Assembly (NCBI GenBank): GCA_036417435.1
Contig: CM070911.1
Coordinates: 8,742,001-8,806,000, forward strand
Length of the DNA: 64,000 nt
Source: Inia geoffrensis
Taxonomy: Eukaryota; Chordata; Mammalia; Artiodactyla; Iniidae
Direction: 5' to 3'
Shown here: piece after piece, positions 1-10,729 of the stretch
Layout: each line of letters starts with the position of its first letter
Numbering within the stretch: position 1 is the stretch's first letter
The notes under the pieces: model-generated
The model's database searches: none
The model's input: only the letters and a program-made list of their open reading frames with translations
Told to the model about the DNA's origin: nothing
Program-made: the position numbers and the translations under genes

Positions 1-2898
1 TAGGTCTTTAATCCATTTTGAGCTTATTTTTGTGTATGGTGTTAGGGAGTGATCTAAGCTCATACTTTTACATGTAGCTGTCCAGTTTTCCCAGCACCAC
101 TTATTGAAGAGGCTGTCCTTTCTCCACTGTATATTCCTGCCACCATTATCAAAGATAAGGTGTCCATATGTGCGTGGGTTTATCTCTGGGCTTTCTATTC
201 TGTTCCATTGATCTATCGTTCTGTTTTTGTGCCAGTACCATACTGTCTTGATTACTGTAGCTTTGTAGTATAGTCTGAAGTCAGGGAGCCTGATTCCTCC
301 AGCTCCGTTTTTCACTCTCAAGATTGCTTTAGCTATTCGGGGTCTTTTGTGCTTCCATACAAATTGTGAAATTTTTTGTTCTAGTTCTGTGAAAAATGCC
401 AGTGGCAGTTTGATAGGGATTGCATTGAATCTATAGATTGCTTTGGGTAGTAGAGTCATTTTCACAATGTTGATTCTTCCAATCCAAGAACATGGTATAT
501 CCCTCCATCTGTTTGTATCGTCTTTAATTTCTTTCATCAGTGTCTTATAATTTTCTGCATACAGGTCTTTTGTCTCCCTAGGTAGGTTTATTCCTAGGTA
601 TTTTATTCTTTTTGTTGCAATGGTAAATGGGAGTGTTTTCTTGATTTCACTTTCAGATTTTTCATCACTAGTATATAGGAATGCCAGAGATTTCTGTGCG
701 TTAATTTTGTAGCCTGCTACTTTACCAAATTCATTGATTATGTCTAGTAATTTTCTGGTAGCATCTTTAGGATTCTCTATGTATAGTATCATGTCATCTG
801 CAAACAGTGACAGCTTTACTTCTTCTTTTCCGATTTGGATTCCTTTTATTTCCTTTTCTTCTCTGATTGCTGTGGCTAAAACTTCCAAAACTATGTTGAA
901 TAAGAGTGGTGAGAGTGGGCAACCTTGTCTTGTTCCTGATCTTAGTGGAAATGCTTTCAGTTTTTCACCATTGAGGATGATGTTGGCTGTGGGTTTGTCA
1001 TATATGGCCTTTATTATGTTGAGGAAAGGTCCCTCTATGCCTACTTTCTGTAGGGTTTTTATCATAAATGGGTGTTGAATTTTGTCAAAAGCTTTCTCTG
1101 CATCTATTGAGATGATCATATGGTTTTTCTCCTTCAATTTGTTAATATGGTTTATCACATTGATAGATTTGCGTATATTGAAGAATCCTTGCATTCCTGG
1201 AATAAACCCCACTTGATCATGGTGTATGATCCTTTTGATGTGCTGTTGGATTCTGTTTGCTAGTATTTTGTTGAGGATTTTTGCATCTATGTTCATCAGT
1301 GATATTGGCCTGTAGTTTTCTTTCTTTGTGACATCCTTGTCTGGTTTTGGTATCAAGGTGATGGTGGCCTCATAGAAGGAATTGGGGAGTGTTCCTCCCT
1401 CTGCTATGTTTTGGAAGAGTTTGAGAAGGATAGGTGTTAGCTCTTCTCTAAATGCTTCATAGAATTCGCCTGTGAAGCCATCTGGTCCTGGGCTTTTGTT
1501 TGTTGGAAGATTTTTAATCACAGTTTCAATTTCAGTGTTTGTGATTGGTCTGTTCATATTTTCTATTTCTTCCTGATTCAGTCTTGGTAGTTTGTGCATT
1601 TCTAAGAATTTGTCCATTTCTTCCAGATTGTCCATTTTATTGGCATAGAGTTGCTTGTAGTAATCTCTCATGATCTTTTTTATTTCTGCAGTGTCAGTTG
1701 TTACTTCTCCTTTTTCATTTCTAATTCTATTGATTTGAGTCTTCTCCCTTTTTTTCTTGATGAGTCTGGCTAATGGTTTATCTATTTTGTTTATCTTCTC
1801 AAAGAACCAACTTTTAGTTTTATTGATCTTTGCTATTGTTTCCTTCATTTCTTTTTCGTTTATTTCTGATCTGATTTTTATAATTTCTTTCCTTCTACTA
1901 AATTTGGGGGTTTTTTGTTCTTCTTTCTCTAATTGCTTTAGGTGTAAGGTTAGGTTGTTTATTCGAGATGTTTCCTGCTTCTTAAGGTGGGCTTGTATTG
2001 CTATAAACTTCCCTCTTAGAACTGCTTTTGCAGCATCCCATAGGTTTTGGGTCGTTGTGTCTCCATTGTCATTTGTTTCTAGGTATTTTTTAATTTCCTC
2101 TTTGATTTCTTCAGTGATCACTTCATTATTGAGTAATGTATTGTTTAGCCTCCATGTGTTTGTATTTTTTACAGATCTTTTCCTGTAATTGATATCTAGT
2201 CTCATGGCGTTGTGGTCGGAAAAGATACTTGATACAATTTCAATTTTCTTAAATTTACCAAGGCTTGATTTGTGACCCAAGATATGATCTATCCTGGAGA
2301 CTGTTCCATGAGCACTTGAGAAAAATGTGTATTCTGTTGTTTTTGGATGGAGTGTCCTATAGATATCAATTAAGTCCATCTTGTTTAGTGTATCATTTAA
2401 AGCTTGTGTTTCCTTATTTATTTTCATTTTGGATGATCTGTCCATTGGTGAAAGTGGGGTGTTGAAGTCCCCTACTATGAGTGTATTACTGTCGATTTCC
2501 CCTTTTATGGCTGTTAGTTTTTGCCTTATGTATTGAGGTGCTCCTGTGTTAGGTGCATAAATATTTACAATTGTTATATCTTCTTCTTGGATCAATCCCT
2601 TAATCATTATGTAGTGTCCTTCTTTGTCTCTTGTAATGGTCTTTATTTTAAAGTCTATTTTGTCTGATATGAGAATTGCTACTCCAGCTTTCTTTTGATT
2701 TCCATTTGCATGGAATATCTTTTTCCATCCCCTTACTTTCAGTCTGTATGTGTCTCTAGGTCTGAAGTGGGTCTCTTGTAGACAGCATATATATGGGTCT
2801 TGTTTTTGTATCCATTCAGCCAATCTGTGTCTTTTGGTGGGAGCATTTAGTCCATTTACATTTAAGGTAATTATCGATATGCATGTTCCTATTCCCAT
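1..2898 (-). CDS. LINE-1 ORF2 protein, partial (endonuclease and reverse transcriptase)
   Basis: ORF2p nicks target DNA and reverse-transcribes L1 RNA at the nick. Starting at the ATG at 2898-2896, I read the minus strand codon by codon and found no stop through 966 codons; the frame closes exactly on position 1. The N-terminal apurinic-type endonuclease shows TLNVNGLN near residue 11, CLQETH near residue 39, GDFN, and SDHN near the end of the domain. The reverse transcriptase shows SPGPDG (about 468-473), LIPKP, and the catalytic FADD box at residues 699-702 (bases 793-804). That is the spacing of the human protein, whose catalytic aspartate is D702. About 300 C-terminal codons, including the cysteine-rich segment of the usual 1275-residue protein, are outside. 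The start is the first ATG after the ORF1 stop. Confidence 0.93.
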   Translation of the reverse strand, partial: MGIGTCISIITLNVNGLNAPTKRHRLAEWIQKQDPYICCLQETHFRPRDTYRLKVRGWKKIFHANGNQKKAGVAILISDKIDFKIKTITRDKEGHYIMIKGLIQEEDITIVNIYAPNTGAPQYIRQKLTAIKGEIDSNTLIVGDFNTPLSPMDRSSKMKINKETQALNDTLNKMDLIDIYRTLHPKTTEYTFFSSAHGTVSRIDHILGHKSSLGKFKKIEIVSSIFSDHNAMRLDINYRKRSVKNTNTWRLNNTLLNNEVITEEIKEEIKKYLETNDNGDTTTQNLWDAAKAVLRGKFIAIQAHLKKQETSRINNLTLHLKQLEKEEQKTPKFSRRKEIIKIRSEINEKEMKETIAKINKTKSWFFEKINKIDKPLARLIKKKREKTQINRIRNEKGEVTTDTAEIKKIMRDYYKQLYANKMDNLEEMDKFLEMHKLPRLNQEEIENMNRPITNTEIETVIKNLPTNKSPGPDGFTGEFYEAFREELTPILLKLFQNIAEGGTLPNSFYEATITLIPKPDKDVTKKENYRPISLMNIDAKILNKILANRIQQHIKRIIHHDQVGFIPGMQGFFNIRKSINVINHINKLKEKNHMIISIDAEKAFDKIQHPFMIKTLQKVGIEGPFLNIIKAIYDKPTANIILNGEKLKAFPLRSGTRQGCPLSPLLFNIVLEVLATAIREEKEIKGIQIGKEEVKLSLFADDMILYIENPKDATRKLLDIINEFGKVAGYKINAQKSLAFLYTSDEKSESEIKKTLPFTIATKRIKYLGINLPRETKDLYAENYKTLMKEIKDDTNRWRDIPCSWIGRINIVKMTLLPKAIYRFNAIPIKLPLAFFTELEQKISQFVWKHKRPRIAKAILRVKNGAGGIRLPDFRLYYKATVIKTVWYWHKNRTIDQWNRIESPEINPRTYGHLIFDNGGRNIQWRKDSLFNKWCWENWTATCKSMSLDHSLTPYTKISSKWIKDL

Positions 2899-2956
2899 TT
2901 TCTAAATTGTTTTGGGTTCGTTGTTATAGGTCCTTTCCTTCTCTTGTGTTTCTTGT

Positions 2957-3862
2957 CTAGAGAAGTTCCTTCAGCAGTTGTTGTAAAGCTGGTTTGGTGG
3001 TGCTGAACTCTCTCAGCTTTTGCTTGTCTGTAAAGGTTTTAATTTCTCCATCAAATCTGAATGAGATCTTTGCTGGGTAGAGTAATCGTGGTTGCAGGCT
3101 TTTCTCCTTCATCACTTTCAGTATGTCCTGCCACTCCCTTCTGGCTTGCAGAGTTTCTGCTGAGAGATCAGCTGTTAGCCTTATGGGGATTCCCTTGTGT
3201 GTTATTTGTTTTTTTTCCCTTGCTGCTTTTAATATGCTTTCTTTGTATTTAATTTTTGAGAGTTTGATTAACATGTGTCTTGGTGTATTTCTCCTTGGGT
3301 TTATCCTGTATGGGACTCTCTCTGCTTCCTGGACTTGATTAACTATTTCCTTTCCCATATTAGGGAAGTTTTCAACTATAATCTCTTCAAATATTTTCTC
3401 AGTCCCTTTCTTTTTCTCTTCATCCTCTGGAACCCCTATAATTCGAATGTTGGTGCGTTTAATGTTGTCCCAGAGGTCTCTGAGACTGTCCTCAGTTCTT
3501 TTCATTCTTTTTTCTTTATTCTGCTCTGCAGTCGTTATTTCCACTATTTTATCTTCCAGGTCACTTATCCGTTCTTCTGCCTCAGTTATTCTGCTATTGA
3601 TTCCTTCTAGTGTATTTTTCATTTCAGTTATTGTGTTGTTCATCTCTGTTTGTTTGTTCTTTAGTTCTTCTAGATCTTTGTTAAACATTTCTTGCATCTT
3701 CTCCATCCCTGCCTCCATTCTATTTCCGAGATTCTGGATCATCTTTACTATCATTATTCTGAATTCTTTTTCAGGTAGACTGCCTATTACTTCTTCATTT
3801 GTTAGGTCTGGTGCATTTTTATCTTGCTCCTTCATCTGCTGTGTGTTTTTCTGTCTTCTCAT
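2957..3862 (-). CDS. LINE-1 ORF1 protein, intact
   Basis: ORF1p is the trimeric nucleic-acid-binding chaperone that coats L1 RNA in the cytoplasmic ribonucleoprotein. The frame is complete at 301 residues (human is 338; the difference lies mainly in the N-terminal half). A basic and acidic N terminus is followed by a long coiled coil at about residues 40-125, rich in heptad-like M/L/I spacing. The RRM follows at about 133-230, with its RNP-like strands NIRIIGVPE (138-146) and PRHMLIKLS (194-202). The C-terminal domain includes LTADLSAETLQARREW (229-244) and YPAKISF (262-268). It overlaps nothing and ends 58 bp before ORF2, as usual for an L1 bicistron. I see no frameshift or stop. Confidence 0.97.
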   Translation of the reverse strand: MRRQKNTQQMKEQDKNAPDLTNEEVIGSLPEKEFRIMIVKMIQNLGNRMEAGMEKMQEMFNKDLEELKNKQTEMNNTITEMKNTLEGINSRITEAEERISDLEDKIVEITTAEQNKEKRMKRTEDSLRDLWDNIKRTNIRIIGVPEDEEKKKGTEKIFEEIIVENFPNMGKEIVNQVQEAERVPYRINPRRNTPRHMLIKLSKIKYKESILKAAREKKQITHKGIPIRLTADLSAETLQARREWQDILKVMKEKSLQPRLLYPAKISFRFDGEIKTFTDKQKLREFSTTKPALQQLLKELL

Positions 3863-5284
3863 TTTGCTTATCTTACTGTGTTTGGGGTCTCCTTTTTTTT
3901 TTTTTTGCAGGCTGCAGGTTCGTAGTTCCCGTTGTTTTTGATGTCTGTCTCCAGTGGCTAAGGTTGGTCTAGTGGGTTGTGTATGCTTCCTGGTGGAGGG
4001 GACTAGTGCTTGTGTTCTGGTGGATGAGGCTGGATCTTGTCTCTCTGGTGGGCAGGTCCACGTCTGGTGGTGTGTTTTGGGGTGTCTCTGGACTTATTAT
4101 GATTTTAGGCAGCCTCTCTGTTAATGGGTGGGGTTGTGTTTCTGTTTTGCTAGTTGTTTGGCATAGGTTTTCCAGCAGTGTAGCTTGCTGGCCGTTGAGT
4201 GAAGCTGGGTGCTGGTGTTAAGGTGGAGATCCCTGGGAGATTTTCGCCGTTTGATATTATGTGGTGCTGGGAAATCTCTTGTGGACCAGTGTCCTGATGC
4301 TGGCTCTCCCCCCTCAGAGGCAGAGTCCTGATTCCTCAATTTGGGATGAGTCACTGTCTATTCATGTATTCCACAGAAGCAGGGTACATCAAGCTGATTG
4401 TGGAGCTTTAATCCGCGGCTTCTGAGGCTGCTGGGAGAGATTTCCCTTTCACTTCTTTGTTCTCACAGCTCCCAGGGGCTCAGCTTTGGATTTGGCCCCG
4501 CCTCTGCGTGTAGGTCGCTGGAGGGCGTCTGTTTTTCACTCAGACAGGACAGGGTTAAAGGAGCCTCTGATTCGGGGGCTTTGGCGCACACAGGCCGAGG
4601 GGAGAGAGGGGCACGGCGTGCGGGGCGGGCCTGCGGCGGCAGAGGCAGGCGTGATGCTGCACCAGCCTGAGGCCCGCCGTGTGTTAAAAGTCTCTTGCCT
4701 CTTTGGCAGGTGCAGACTTTTCCCCGGACTCCCTCCCGGCTAGCCGTGGTGCACTACCCTCTTCAGGCTATGTTCAAGCCGCCAACCCCAGTCCTTTCCC
4801 TGCGCTCCGTCTGAAACCGAAACCCGAGCTTTAGCTCGCAGCCCCGCCCGCCCCGGCGGGTGAGCCGACAAGCCTCTCGGGCTGGTGAGTGCCGGTCGGC
4901 ACCGATCCTCTATGCGGGAGTCTCTCCGCTTTCCCCTCCGCACCCCTGTTGCTGTGCTCTCCTCTGCGGCTCCGAAGCTCCCTCCTCCGCCTCCCGCAGG
5001 CTCTGCCCGCGAAGGGGCTTCCTAGTGTGTGGAGACTTTTGCTCCTTCACAGCTCCCTCCCACTGGTGCAGGTCCCGTCCCTATTCTTTTGTCTCTGTTC
5101 TTTCTTTTTTTTATTTTGCCCTACCCCGGTACGTGGGGGAGTTTCTTGCCTTTTAGGAGGTCTGAGGTCTTTTGCCAGCCTTCAGTAGGTGTTCTGTAAG
5201 AGTTGTTCCACGTGTAGATGTATTTCTGGTGTATCTGTGGTGAGGAAGATGATCTCCGCGTCTTACTCTTCCGCCATCTTTCTT
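3863..5284 (-). promoter_or_regulatory. LINE-1 5' UTR / internal promoter, CpG-rich
   Basis: About 1.42 kb lies between the L1 5' end and ORF1. The stretch 4490-5030 is strikingly CpG-rich compared with all neighbouring DNA, for example around 4610-4640 and 4850-4870. L1 5' UTRs carry an internal RNA polymerase II promoter that makes the full-length mRNA. A poly(A) run on the element strand (about 3892-3906) lies just before ORF1. No repeated monomers are visible, so this looks like a single-unit UTR. Preserved CpGs suggest little time for methylation-driven decay. Promoter activity is inferred from the family. Confidence 0.85.
5270..5281 (-). promoter_or_regulatory. YY1-type motif at the L1 5' end
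   Basis: The minus strand reads AAAGATGGCGGA, close to the YY1 consensus AANATGGCGGC. In human L1 a YY1 site at this location directs transcription to start precisely at the element's first base. Its presence supports placing the L1 start just upstream, at about 5284. Confidence 0.7.
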
Positions 5285-5499
5285 AATCTCTGTAACTGAG
5301 GTTTGAGTGACAGTATCTCCTATTGTAGTATCTTACAGTGTATTGTAATTCTGTAAAATACTAATGTAGCATATTGCCCATATTTCAATGTGTTTAGAAG
5401 GTTATGTTATGTTGAGCTCCATAGTCTAAACCTATTTCCTTCCCTGTACATACATCTTGTACATACATCTTTCTCAGCATATATCATATTGTTATGTTG

Positions 5500-5625
5500 T
5501 TCAATTGACTTCACTGTCTCCCTTCCTAGAATATGAACTTCTTGGAGGCAGGACCATGTCTTATGGTCTTGTACTTGGCAGATAATGAACAGTTACAACA
5601 TGTTTGTTTGAGAACTGAATGTATG
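5500..5625 (+). mobile_element. L2 3'-end fragment
   Basis: The text resembles the LINE-2 3' end: a segment like 'agaatgtaagctccttgaggacaggga' followed by a 'cctggcacatagtaggtgct'-like stretch, here much decayed. Only about 120 bp are recognisable. The 215 bp between the young L1 and this fragment look single-copy. Confidence 0.5.
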
Positions 5626-6029
5626 TATATATAAACTACAGATGAAAACTGTTTTTTAACACTCATCAAAGTGTTTCTGCTTTTGATACAACTAAGGACT
5701 TACATAGATGATTGTATTTAAATTGTTATAGAATTACCTATTCAGGTTTCAGAAATCTTCTTAAAAGTTATCTGGTCAGAAAAACCTCTAATACACAATT
5801 ATTAGCTATCTCATTTATATTTTTCACATCACTGCCTATATTGCTATATTATTTATTTTACAGAATGGTAATTATTTATCTATCAATATCTCATTCCATG
5901 TATCTTGAATTTAGTTGCACTGATAATCGACCTCGGTTGACAGAGCTGCATGGAAACTACATGGTTGCACCTTCCTAGGAACCAAAGACACTGCAACCCT
6001 TTTAGTCAGTGCCCTTGCATCCACCTTCA
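5626..6029. other. Unassigned AT-rich DNA
   Basis: AT-rich, single-copy-looking sequence with no recognisable repeat before the old L1 begins at about 6030. The 88-codon frame inside it has no family features and looks like chance. Confidence 0.4.
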
Positions 6030-6925
6030 GGTGAAAGTCTTTCCCCACTGAAGCCAGTCCAAAAGTTTGAAAAGGTGACTGAACACTCAAATGCACAGAC
6101 ATCAATGTAAAGCCATCAGAAACATGAAAAAGTAAGGAAACATGACACCAACAAAGAAACATAATAATTTTCTAGTAACTAACTCCAAAGAAATGGAGAT
6201 CTTCAGGTTACCTGAAAAAGAATTCAAAATAATTATTTTAAGGAAGCTCAGCAAGAATCAAGAGAATACAGATAGACAACTCAATGAACTCTGGAAAATA
6301 ATACATGAGCAAAATGAAAAGTTAAAGTGATACAAATCATAAGAAAGACCCAAATAGAAATTCTGGAGCTAAAAAATACAATTAATTAAATAAAAAATAT
6401 GATAGAGAGCTTCAATATCAGGCTCTATTGGGCAGAAGAAAGAATCTGGCAACTTGAAGACATGTATCTTGATATTATGCAGTGTGAAGAGAAAAAAGAA
6501 ATTAGAATGAAGAAGAGTGAAAAAAAAAGCACATATGTAGCATGGGATATCCCAAAGTGAAACAATATCTGCATTATGGGAGGATCAGAAGGAAAATAGG
6601 GAAGGAAAGAAACAGAAAACTTAAAGTAATAATCTCCCAAATCTGGGGAGAGATATAGCCATCCAGGTACATGAAGTTCAAAGACTCCCAAACAGAGATC
6701 TTCTCTGAGGCACATTATAATCAGGCTCTCAGAAGCCAAAGACAAATAATTTTGGAAGCAGCAAGAGAAAAAAAAGACTCATCATATACAAGGTAATCCT
6801 GGTAAAGCTATCAGAAAATTTCTCACCAGAAACCTTGTAGTCCAGAAGAGAGTGGGATGTTATATTGAAAGTGCTAAAAAAAAAAAAAAAAAAAAAGCTG
6901 ACAATGAAGAATACTTTCCTCAGAG
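6030..6925 (+). mobile_element. Old L1 fragment covering the 5' UTR end and ORF1 (L1M or HAL1-like)
   Basis: The segment follows the L1 ORF1 text of older mammalian L1s. The start of ORF1 after 'ggaaacatgacacc' is near 6136, the element reads through 'aaagaaatggagatc' (6187), a coiled-coil-coding part, and the 'ctcaccagaaacc' and 'ccagaagagagtggga' segments (6821-6856), then stops matching near 6925, inside the ORF1 C-terminal codons. Stops and indels break the frame, leaving only a 62-codon piece at 6142-6330. An A run of about 20 (6876-6895) has expanded inside the coding part. No ORF2 is present, so it is either a truncated L1 or a HAL1-type, ORF1-only element. Confidence 0.8.
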
Positions 6926-6930
6926 CCCCT

Positions 6931-7355
6931 TAAATTTTTTATTTTATTTGTGCCACTTGTTTTCTAGCAGAGCACCTTTGTCCAGTGTATTGGACTCTCT
7001 GTTACAGTTTGTTCATCACTTTCCAGAAGTGAAGTGATGAGCACTCTATTGAGTCATCATGCTCACTTTTACCACAACTTGATTCTCAAGTATTTAAACT
7101 TGCACAATCAAAAGGAGATCATGAAAAGCCTTCCCTGGTCAGACAGATAAGGTCAGTAAACACAGAAGCAATTTCTAACCCTCTACCAAGGTCATGGGTT
7201 TGGAGAGCATAGTCATTGTATCCTGTGGAAGGGGTCAGGAGAGCAAAGCCTGGAATCTGCTGCCATAGTCAGTGGGTAGCCCTGTGTCCCCACTGGATCC
7301 TCTGAGACTGTTCTGTGACCCTGATAATAAACTCAGAATTTTGCTTATGTTAGTT
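6931..7355. other. Unassigned DNA between L1 fragment and SINE
   Basis: No repeat family is recognisable. A possible polyadenylation-like 'aataaa' lies at 7325-7330, but there is no supporting gene structure. Confidence 0.35.
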
Positions 7356-7368
7356 TCAGTAGGCTTCT

Positions 7369-7507
7369 TTATTTTATTATTTATTTATTTATTTATTTTG
7401 GCCGTGCTGCATGGCCTGTGGGATCTCAGTTCCCTGACCAGGGATTGAACCCAGGCCATGACAGTGGAAGCCTAGAATCTTAATCACTAGACCACCAGGG
7501 AACTCGC
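7369..7507 (-). mobile_element. CHR-type tRNA-derived SINE
   Basis: The reverse complement begins with the family's 'ttccctggtgg' head, carries the tRNA-like 'ggttcaatccc' box B, and ends in a TAAA-rich tail, seen on the plus strand as the TTTA repeats near 7376-7400. Imperfect target-site duplications flank it: TCAGTAGGCTTCT at 7356-7368 and TCAGTAGGTTTCT at 7508-7520 (12 of 13 match). The short body and decayed duplication suggest an older CHR-1-like copy. Confidence 0.9.
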
Positions 7508-7520
7508 TCAGTAGGTTTCT

Positions 7521-7839
7521 GTTCTTGCAGTGGAAACCATCTTTGACTAAGATCGTTTTGTATACTCTTTTGTATACTCCTTGCCTGCACTTAGTCATTG
7601 TTCTTTCACTGTAAACATTACTAACATTTCTAAAACAAAGTGCTTTTGAAATGTACTAAATGAGTTAACAGATACAGATGCTCACAACTGTTCAAATGTC
7701 ACCAAGCCCCTGCTGTATTAGAGCACAGGGCATCCAGAAGTGTGAGGCATGGATCCTGCTCTCAACCTATCATGGGAATAAATAAGTGAATAATAGCAGT
7801 GTTTGCTAGTCACTTATTTTATTTCTTAGTGTTTTTGGC
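7521..7839. other. Unassigned DNA
   Basis: Single-copy-looking. Nothing is recognised between the SINE duplication and the MIR that starts at about 7840. Confidence 0.35.
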
Positions 7840-7985
7840 AGTCAAGGAATTATTTCTTTATGTTATCATAATGACAACCTTTTAGGATAGCTTTTATTAA
7901 CCCATTATACAGATGAGAAAATTATGGTTTTAATGAATTTAACCAACATATATTCTAGTAATGTCAGAGCTGGTGGGTGGGGGCC
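7840..7985 (-). mobile_element. MIR SINE fragment
   Basis: The plus strand shows decayed forms of the MIR text in reverse: a 'ttaacccattatacagatgagaaaa' core at about 7897 and a 'cagagctggtgggtgg' end at about 7966. MIRs are ancient tRNA-derived SINEs shared by mammals. Confidence 0.65.
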
Positions 7986-7989
7986 AGGG

Positions 7990-8760
7990 GGCAAGTCTGT
8001 CTGATTCTGCCTTCTGTGCTTGTGCGCATTACACTGCAACTTGGAAAAGAGTCAGTAAGACTGAATGGAAAAATGCTATCCCAGGTGACTTGTCCCATGG
8101 AGACAGCTCAAGAGACCTAACTGAAATTTCTTCTCCTGCTTTCCCTGACTGCCAACACCCTCAAGAATCTGTCCTTCCTACCTCCAGCTCGGTGAATCAT
8201 CTTCATTAAAGTCAAAGAATCTCTGAGCAGCTGTGCATCTGCACATTGAATTTTTGCACTCAAATGAGAAGTGGCTGGACATCATTTTCTATGCCAGATA
8301 CAAGCCTTTGGTGTGTGATGAATGCCTGAAAGCTACAATTCAGTATGAAAATCCAACACTTCCTCACATCAGGAGATGGTAGGATCAAAGCTGCATTTAG
8401 GGTTGATGAATGAAATGTGTTATTAAAGATAATTCTTCCAAAAGTAGTGGTAATTATCTCAGCATTAGCATTTCTAATTTAATTCAGCCCTGATTAAATC
8501 TTATCTTTCAGAAGGAGGAAATTGAAAGAGTGAAACACAGGATGGGAGGAAAAGGTTCTAACGGGTGTGGCTTTCAATTGAAAAGAAGCTCTCTATAGCT
8601 TATATATTGGGCTGCAGTTATGCACACTTGCTAGCACAAGCCAGCTGATACCTGAGAACAGCTCCATCTTACACAGTCGTAACTCCAACACTCTTTCAAT
8701 AGGGGGATTTAAAGGTTGTTAATATTGATTTTAAATATCATGTGACTTTCCCCCTCCGCC
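7990..8760. other. Unassigned DNA
   Basis: No repeat or gene signature is seen. The 82-codon frame at 7961-8209 starts inside the MIR, so it is not a plausible gene. Confidence 0.35.
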
Positions 8761-8809
8761 CTCTGGGCTGGGCTTATTGCTACCCCTCTGGGCTGGGCTT
8801 ATTGTTACC
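8761..8809. repeat. Two-copy 25-bp tandem repeat
   Basis: A unit beginning CTCTGGGCTGGGCTTATTG occurs at 8761 and again at 8786, with one internal C/T difference. It is a small local duplication in pyrimidine-rich DNA. Confidence 0.85.
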
Positions 8810-8864
8810 GTCTACGTTGTTTCTTCCCTCTGTCCTTTGAAATTGAAATGTCTGGTTACCTGCC

Positions 8865-8985
8865 CTTCTCTCTCACTAGTCAGAGCCCCTCAAGGACAGG
8901 GACGATGATGTAAGTACCTTTGTACCCTCTGCATCCAGCATAATGCTTGGCACAGAGTAGAAACCCAATACATGCTCGACAAACA
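8865..8985 (+). mobile_element. L2 3'-end fragment
   Basis: The copy reads like the LINE-2 terminus: 'ctcaaggacagggacgatg' (about 8889), then 'gcataatgcttggcacagagtag' (about 8937) and 'aacccaatacatgc'. The order is correct and divergence is moderate. Confidence 0.75.
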
Positions 8986-8989
8986 AAAT

Positions 8990-9356
8990 GACCAAAGGGC
9001 TGATCAACTTGAATAGCTTCTATTTTCATTTACCAGCATCCTCATCTCAATCCTTTATGCTCCAAAATAATTTATTCATTTCTTGGCCTGAGAGCAAAGT
9101 GCTTTCGCAAAGCACTTGGGGTTGGGTGGAACCGAGGTTAAGGAAAAGAAGAGACTAACGACAGAGAATAATAAAATGCAAACTTATATCTCCTGAATTT
9201 CAGAATGAAAGGTGGAGTTTCAGATCCCATTTCCCATGTGAAACTCTTGGCTTGCTTTTGCTAACAGTCAAGCTAAAAAAAGGAACTTTTCACAAAAGAG
9301 GTACTTTTCTTCTTGGCCTGGAAAATCAATTCCGATGTTAATCTTGCACCTTGGAA
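8990..9356. other. Unassigned DNA
   Basis: No recognisable repeat, RNA or coding signature. Confidence 0.35.
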
Positions 9357-9432
9357 TGTCCTCCCCCACCCTTTTTCCACCTAGCAAAATACTCTTCATC
9401 TTTCATAGCCTGGCTCAAATGTCAGCTCTTCA
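9357..9432 (+). mobile_element. Short L2 fragment
   Basis: A stretch near 9395-9432 resembling 'ttcatagcctggctcaaatgtcagctctt' corresponds to the LINE-2 segment 'ggtctcagctcaaatgtcacctc'. It abuts the MIR that follows. Confidence 0.5.
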
Positions 9433-9625
9433 AATAATAATAATCATAGCTAATATCTGAAGAGTATTAACTCTGGGACAGGCTGTGCTAAGAGTTTGAT
9501 AGAAATTATGTCACTTGCTGTTCACAAATCTCCATCAAATCAGGACTATTATTTATTATAAATGTACAGATCAGGACGCTAAAGCCTATAGAAGTGACGT
9601 AATTGCTTGAGCTCAAACATTAAGT
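9433..9625 (-). mobile_element. MIR SINE
   Basis: In reverse orientation the copy shows the 'taataatcatagctaatatctgaagag' 3' side, the 'gctgtgctaagagttt' core and an 'actattatttattataaatgtacagatcaggacgctaaag' section, then a 'gacgtaattgcttgagctc' stretch matching the tRNA-like side. Nearly the whole element is represented. Confidence 0.85.
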
Positions 9626-10729
9626 GGTCCATAGATTTGAATGCAGAAGGGTTGACACAGCTGGGCTTTAACTGGGAGGACACACTGACTCCCTCTGAGA
9701 ACTTCTGTGATGCTCTCCAGACAGAGACAGCCTTTTTCTTTATAAAGACCCAACACCCCGCCCTGGCCAATTCTCAGGAGACCACCACAGCCTCTTAATT
9801 CTTCCCTACAGCTTCAAGCTCCGCACTTGCAATAACACCTTAAGCACCAATGCCAAGTCAGTCAGTCTTCTAGAAACGATCTCCACTTCTGTCACTGCTC
9901 TGCACTTTGAACGCTCCAGTCTTTGCTCACTGCCCTTGTAGTTTCTTCTCTTCCACTCTGCCTTGTCGCGGTTGAGCCAACATCTTATTTGTCCTCTCGG
10001 TTTTTGCTTTCCTCCACATGGCTCTACATCAAGAAAGGAATACACTCTCTTGTGTTCTCTCCACCTCACAGAGCATCAAGCCTGGAACACATATAAATTT
10101 CTGCATTGTGTTAAAAACAGTGATGACTGTTTTTTATTTTTATTATTTTTTGGAAGTCATTATTCCAATATTGTATATTTATGCATTCCACCACAGCCCT
10201 GATACAGCACAGCAGGGAATTAGAGCTCACAATAGCATTTAAAGTGTAATCCCTCTGCCCAACCCTAGCTTTTCTAACAACTGATGCTTATCAATCCAGA
10301 AAGGTGCTGCAGGTTAGTCTTCCTTTTCTCAAATCACGTTTCCTTCTTAAAAGAATCCCTTTATATATGACTGCACAATTGATATATTTGAAGTTTTCAA
10401 AGTAAATGCATGGGCATATAAATGACATCTGACCAAAATGCTCCTCTGGGCATTGGATTGTGGGAGTTGGAAAGCTAAAGTGAGAGAGGAATCATTTTGA
10501 ATTCTGGTTTGTTATTTCCACTGAAGACGAATGTTAGACGTCCCTGAAATTAGTGTAAATTCTCACCATATTGAGAAATAAGTGGATAAAATGGTACTCT
10601 TCTCCTCAATAAAGATCAACTTATATCTTGCATGGTTGCTTGTATATATTTTCCCCCTGTTTCAAATATATCATAAAAGCTGACCTTTTTCTGTACATAC
10701 TATCGTCATAGAAGATAGTACAGAGGAAC
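9626..10729. other. Unassigned DNA
   Basis: About 1.1 kb with no family I can name. Overlapping frames of 60-90 codons on both strands lack any protein features. Confidence 0.35.

Larger units (their letters stand above)
1..5284 (-). mobile_element. Young full-length-type LINE-1 (5' three quarters; 3' end outside window)
   Basis: Read on the minus strand, this is a LINE-1 retrotransposon in canonical order: 5' UTR (5284-3863), ORF1 (3862-2957), a 58-bp spacer and ORF2 (2898 to the window edge). The 5' end is called near 5284 because an AAGATGGCGG motif, typical of L1 transcription starts, lies there and ordinary flanking DNA follows. Both reading frames are undamaged in the window and CpG dinucleotides survive in the 5' UTR, which argues for recent insertion. 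The 3' UTR, poly(A) tail and 3' target-site duplication lie outside, so the insertion cannot be fully bounded. The 5' flank that should carry one duplication copy begins at about 5282-5300. Confidence 0.96.

Noticed and set aside
734..3941. Plus-strand open frames of 60-164 codons across the first 4 kb
   Set aside because: They are antisense shadows of L1 ORF1 and ORF2 on the minus strand.
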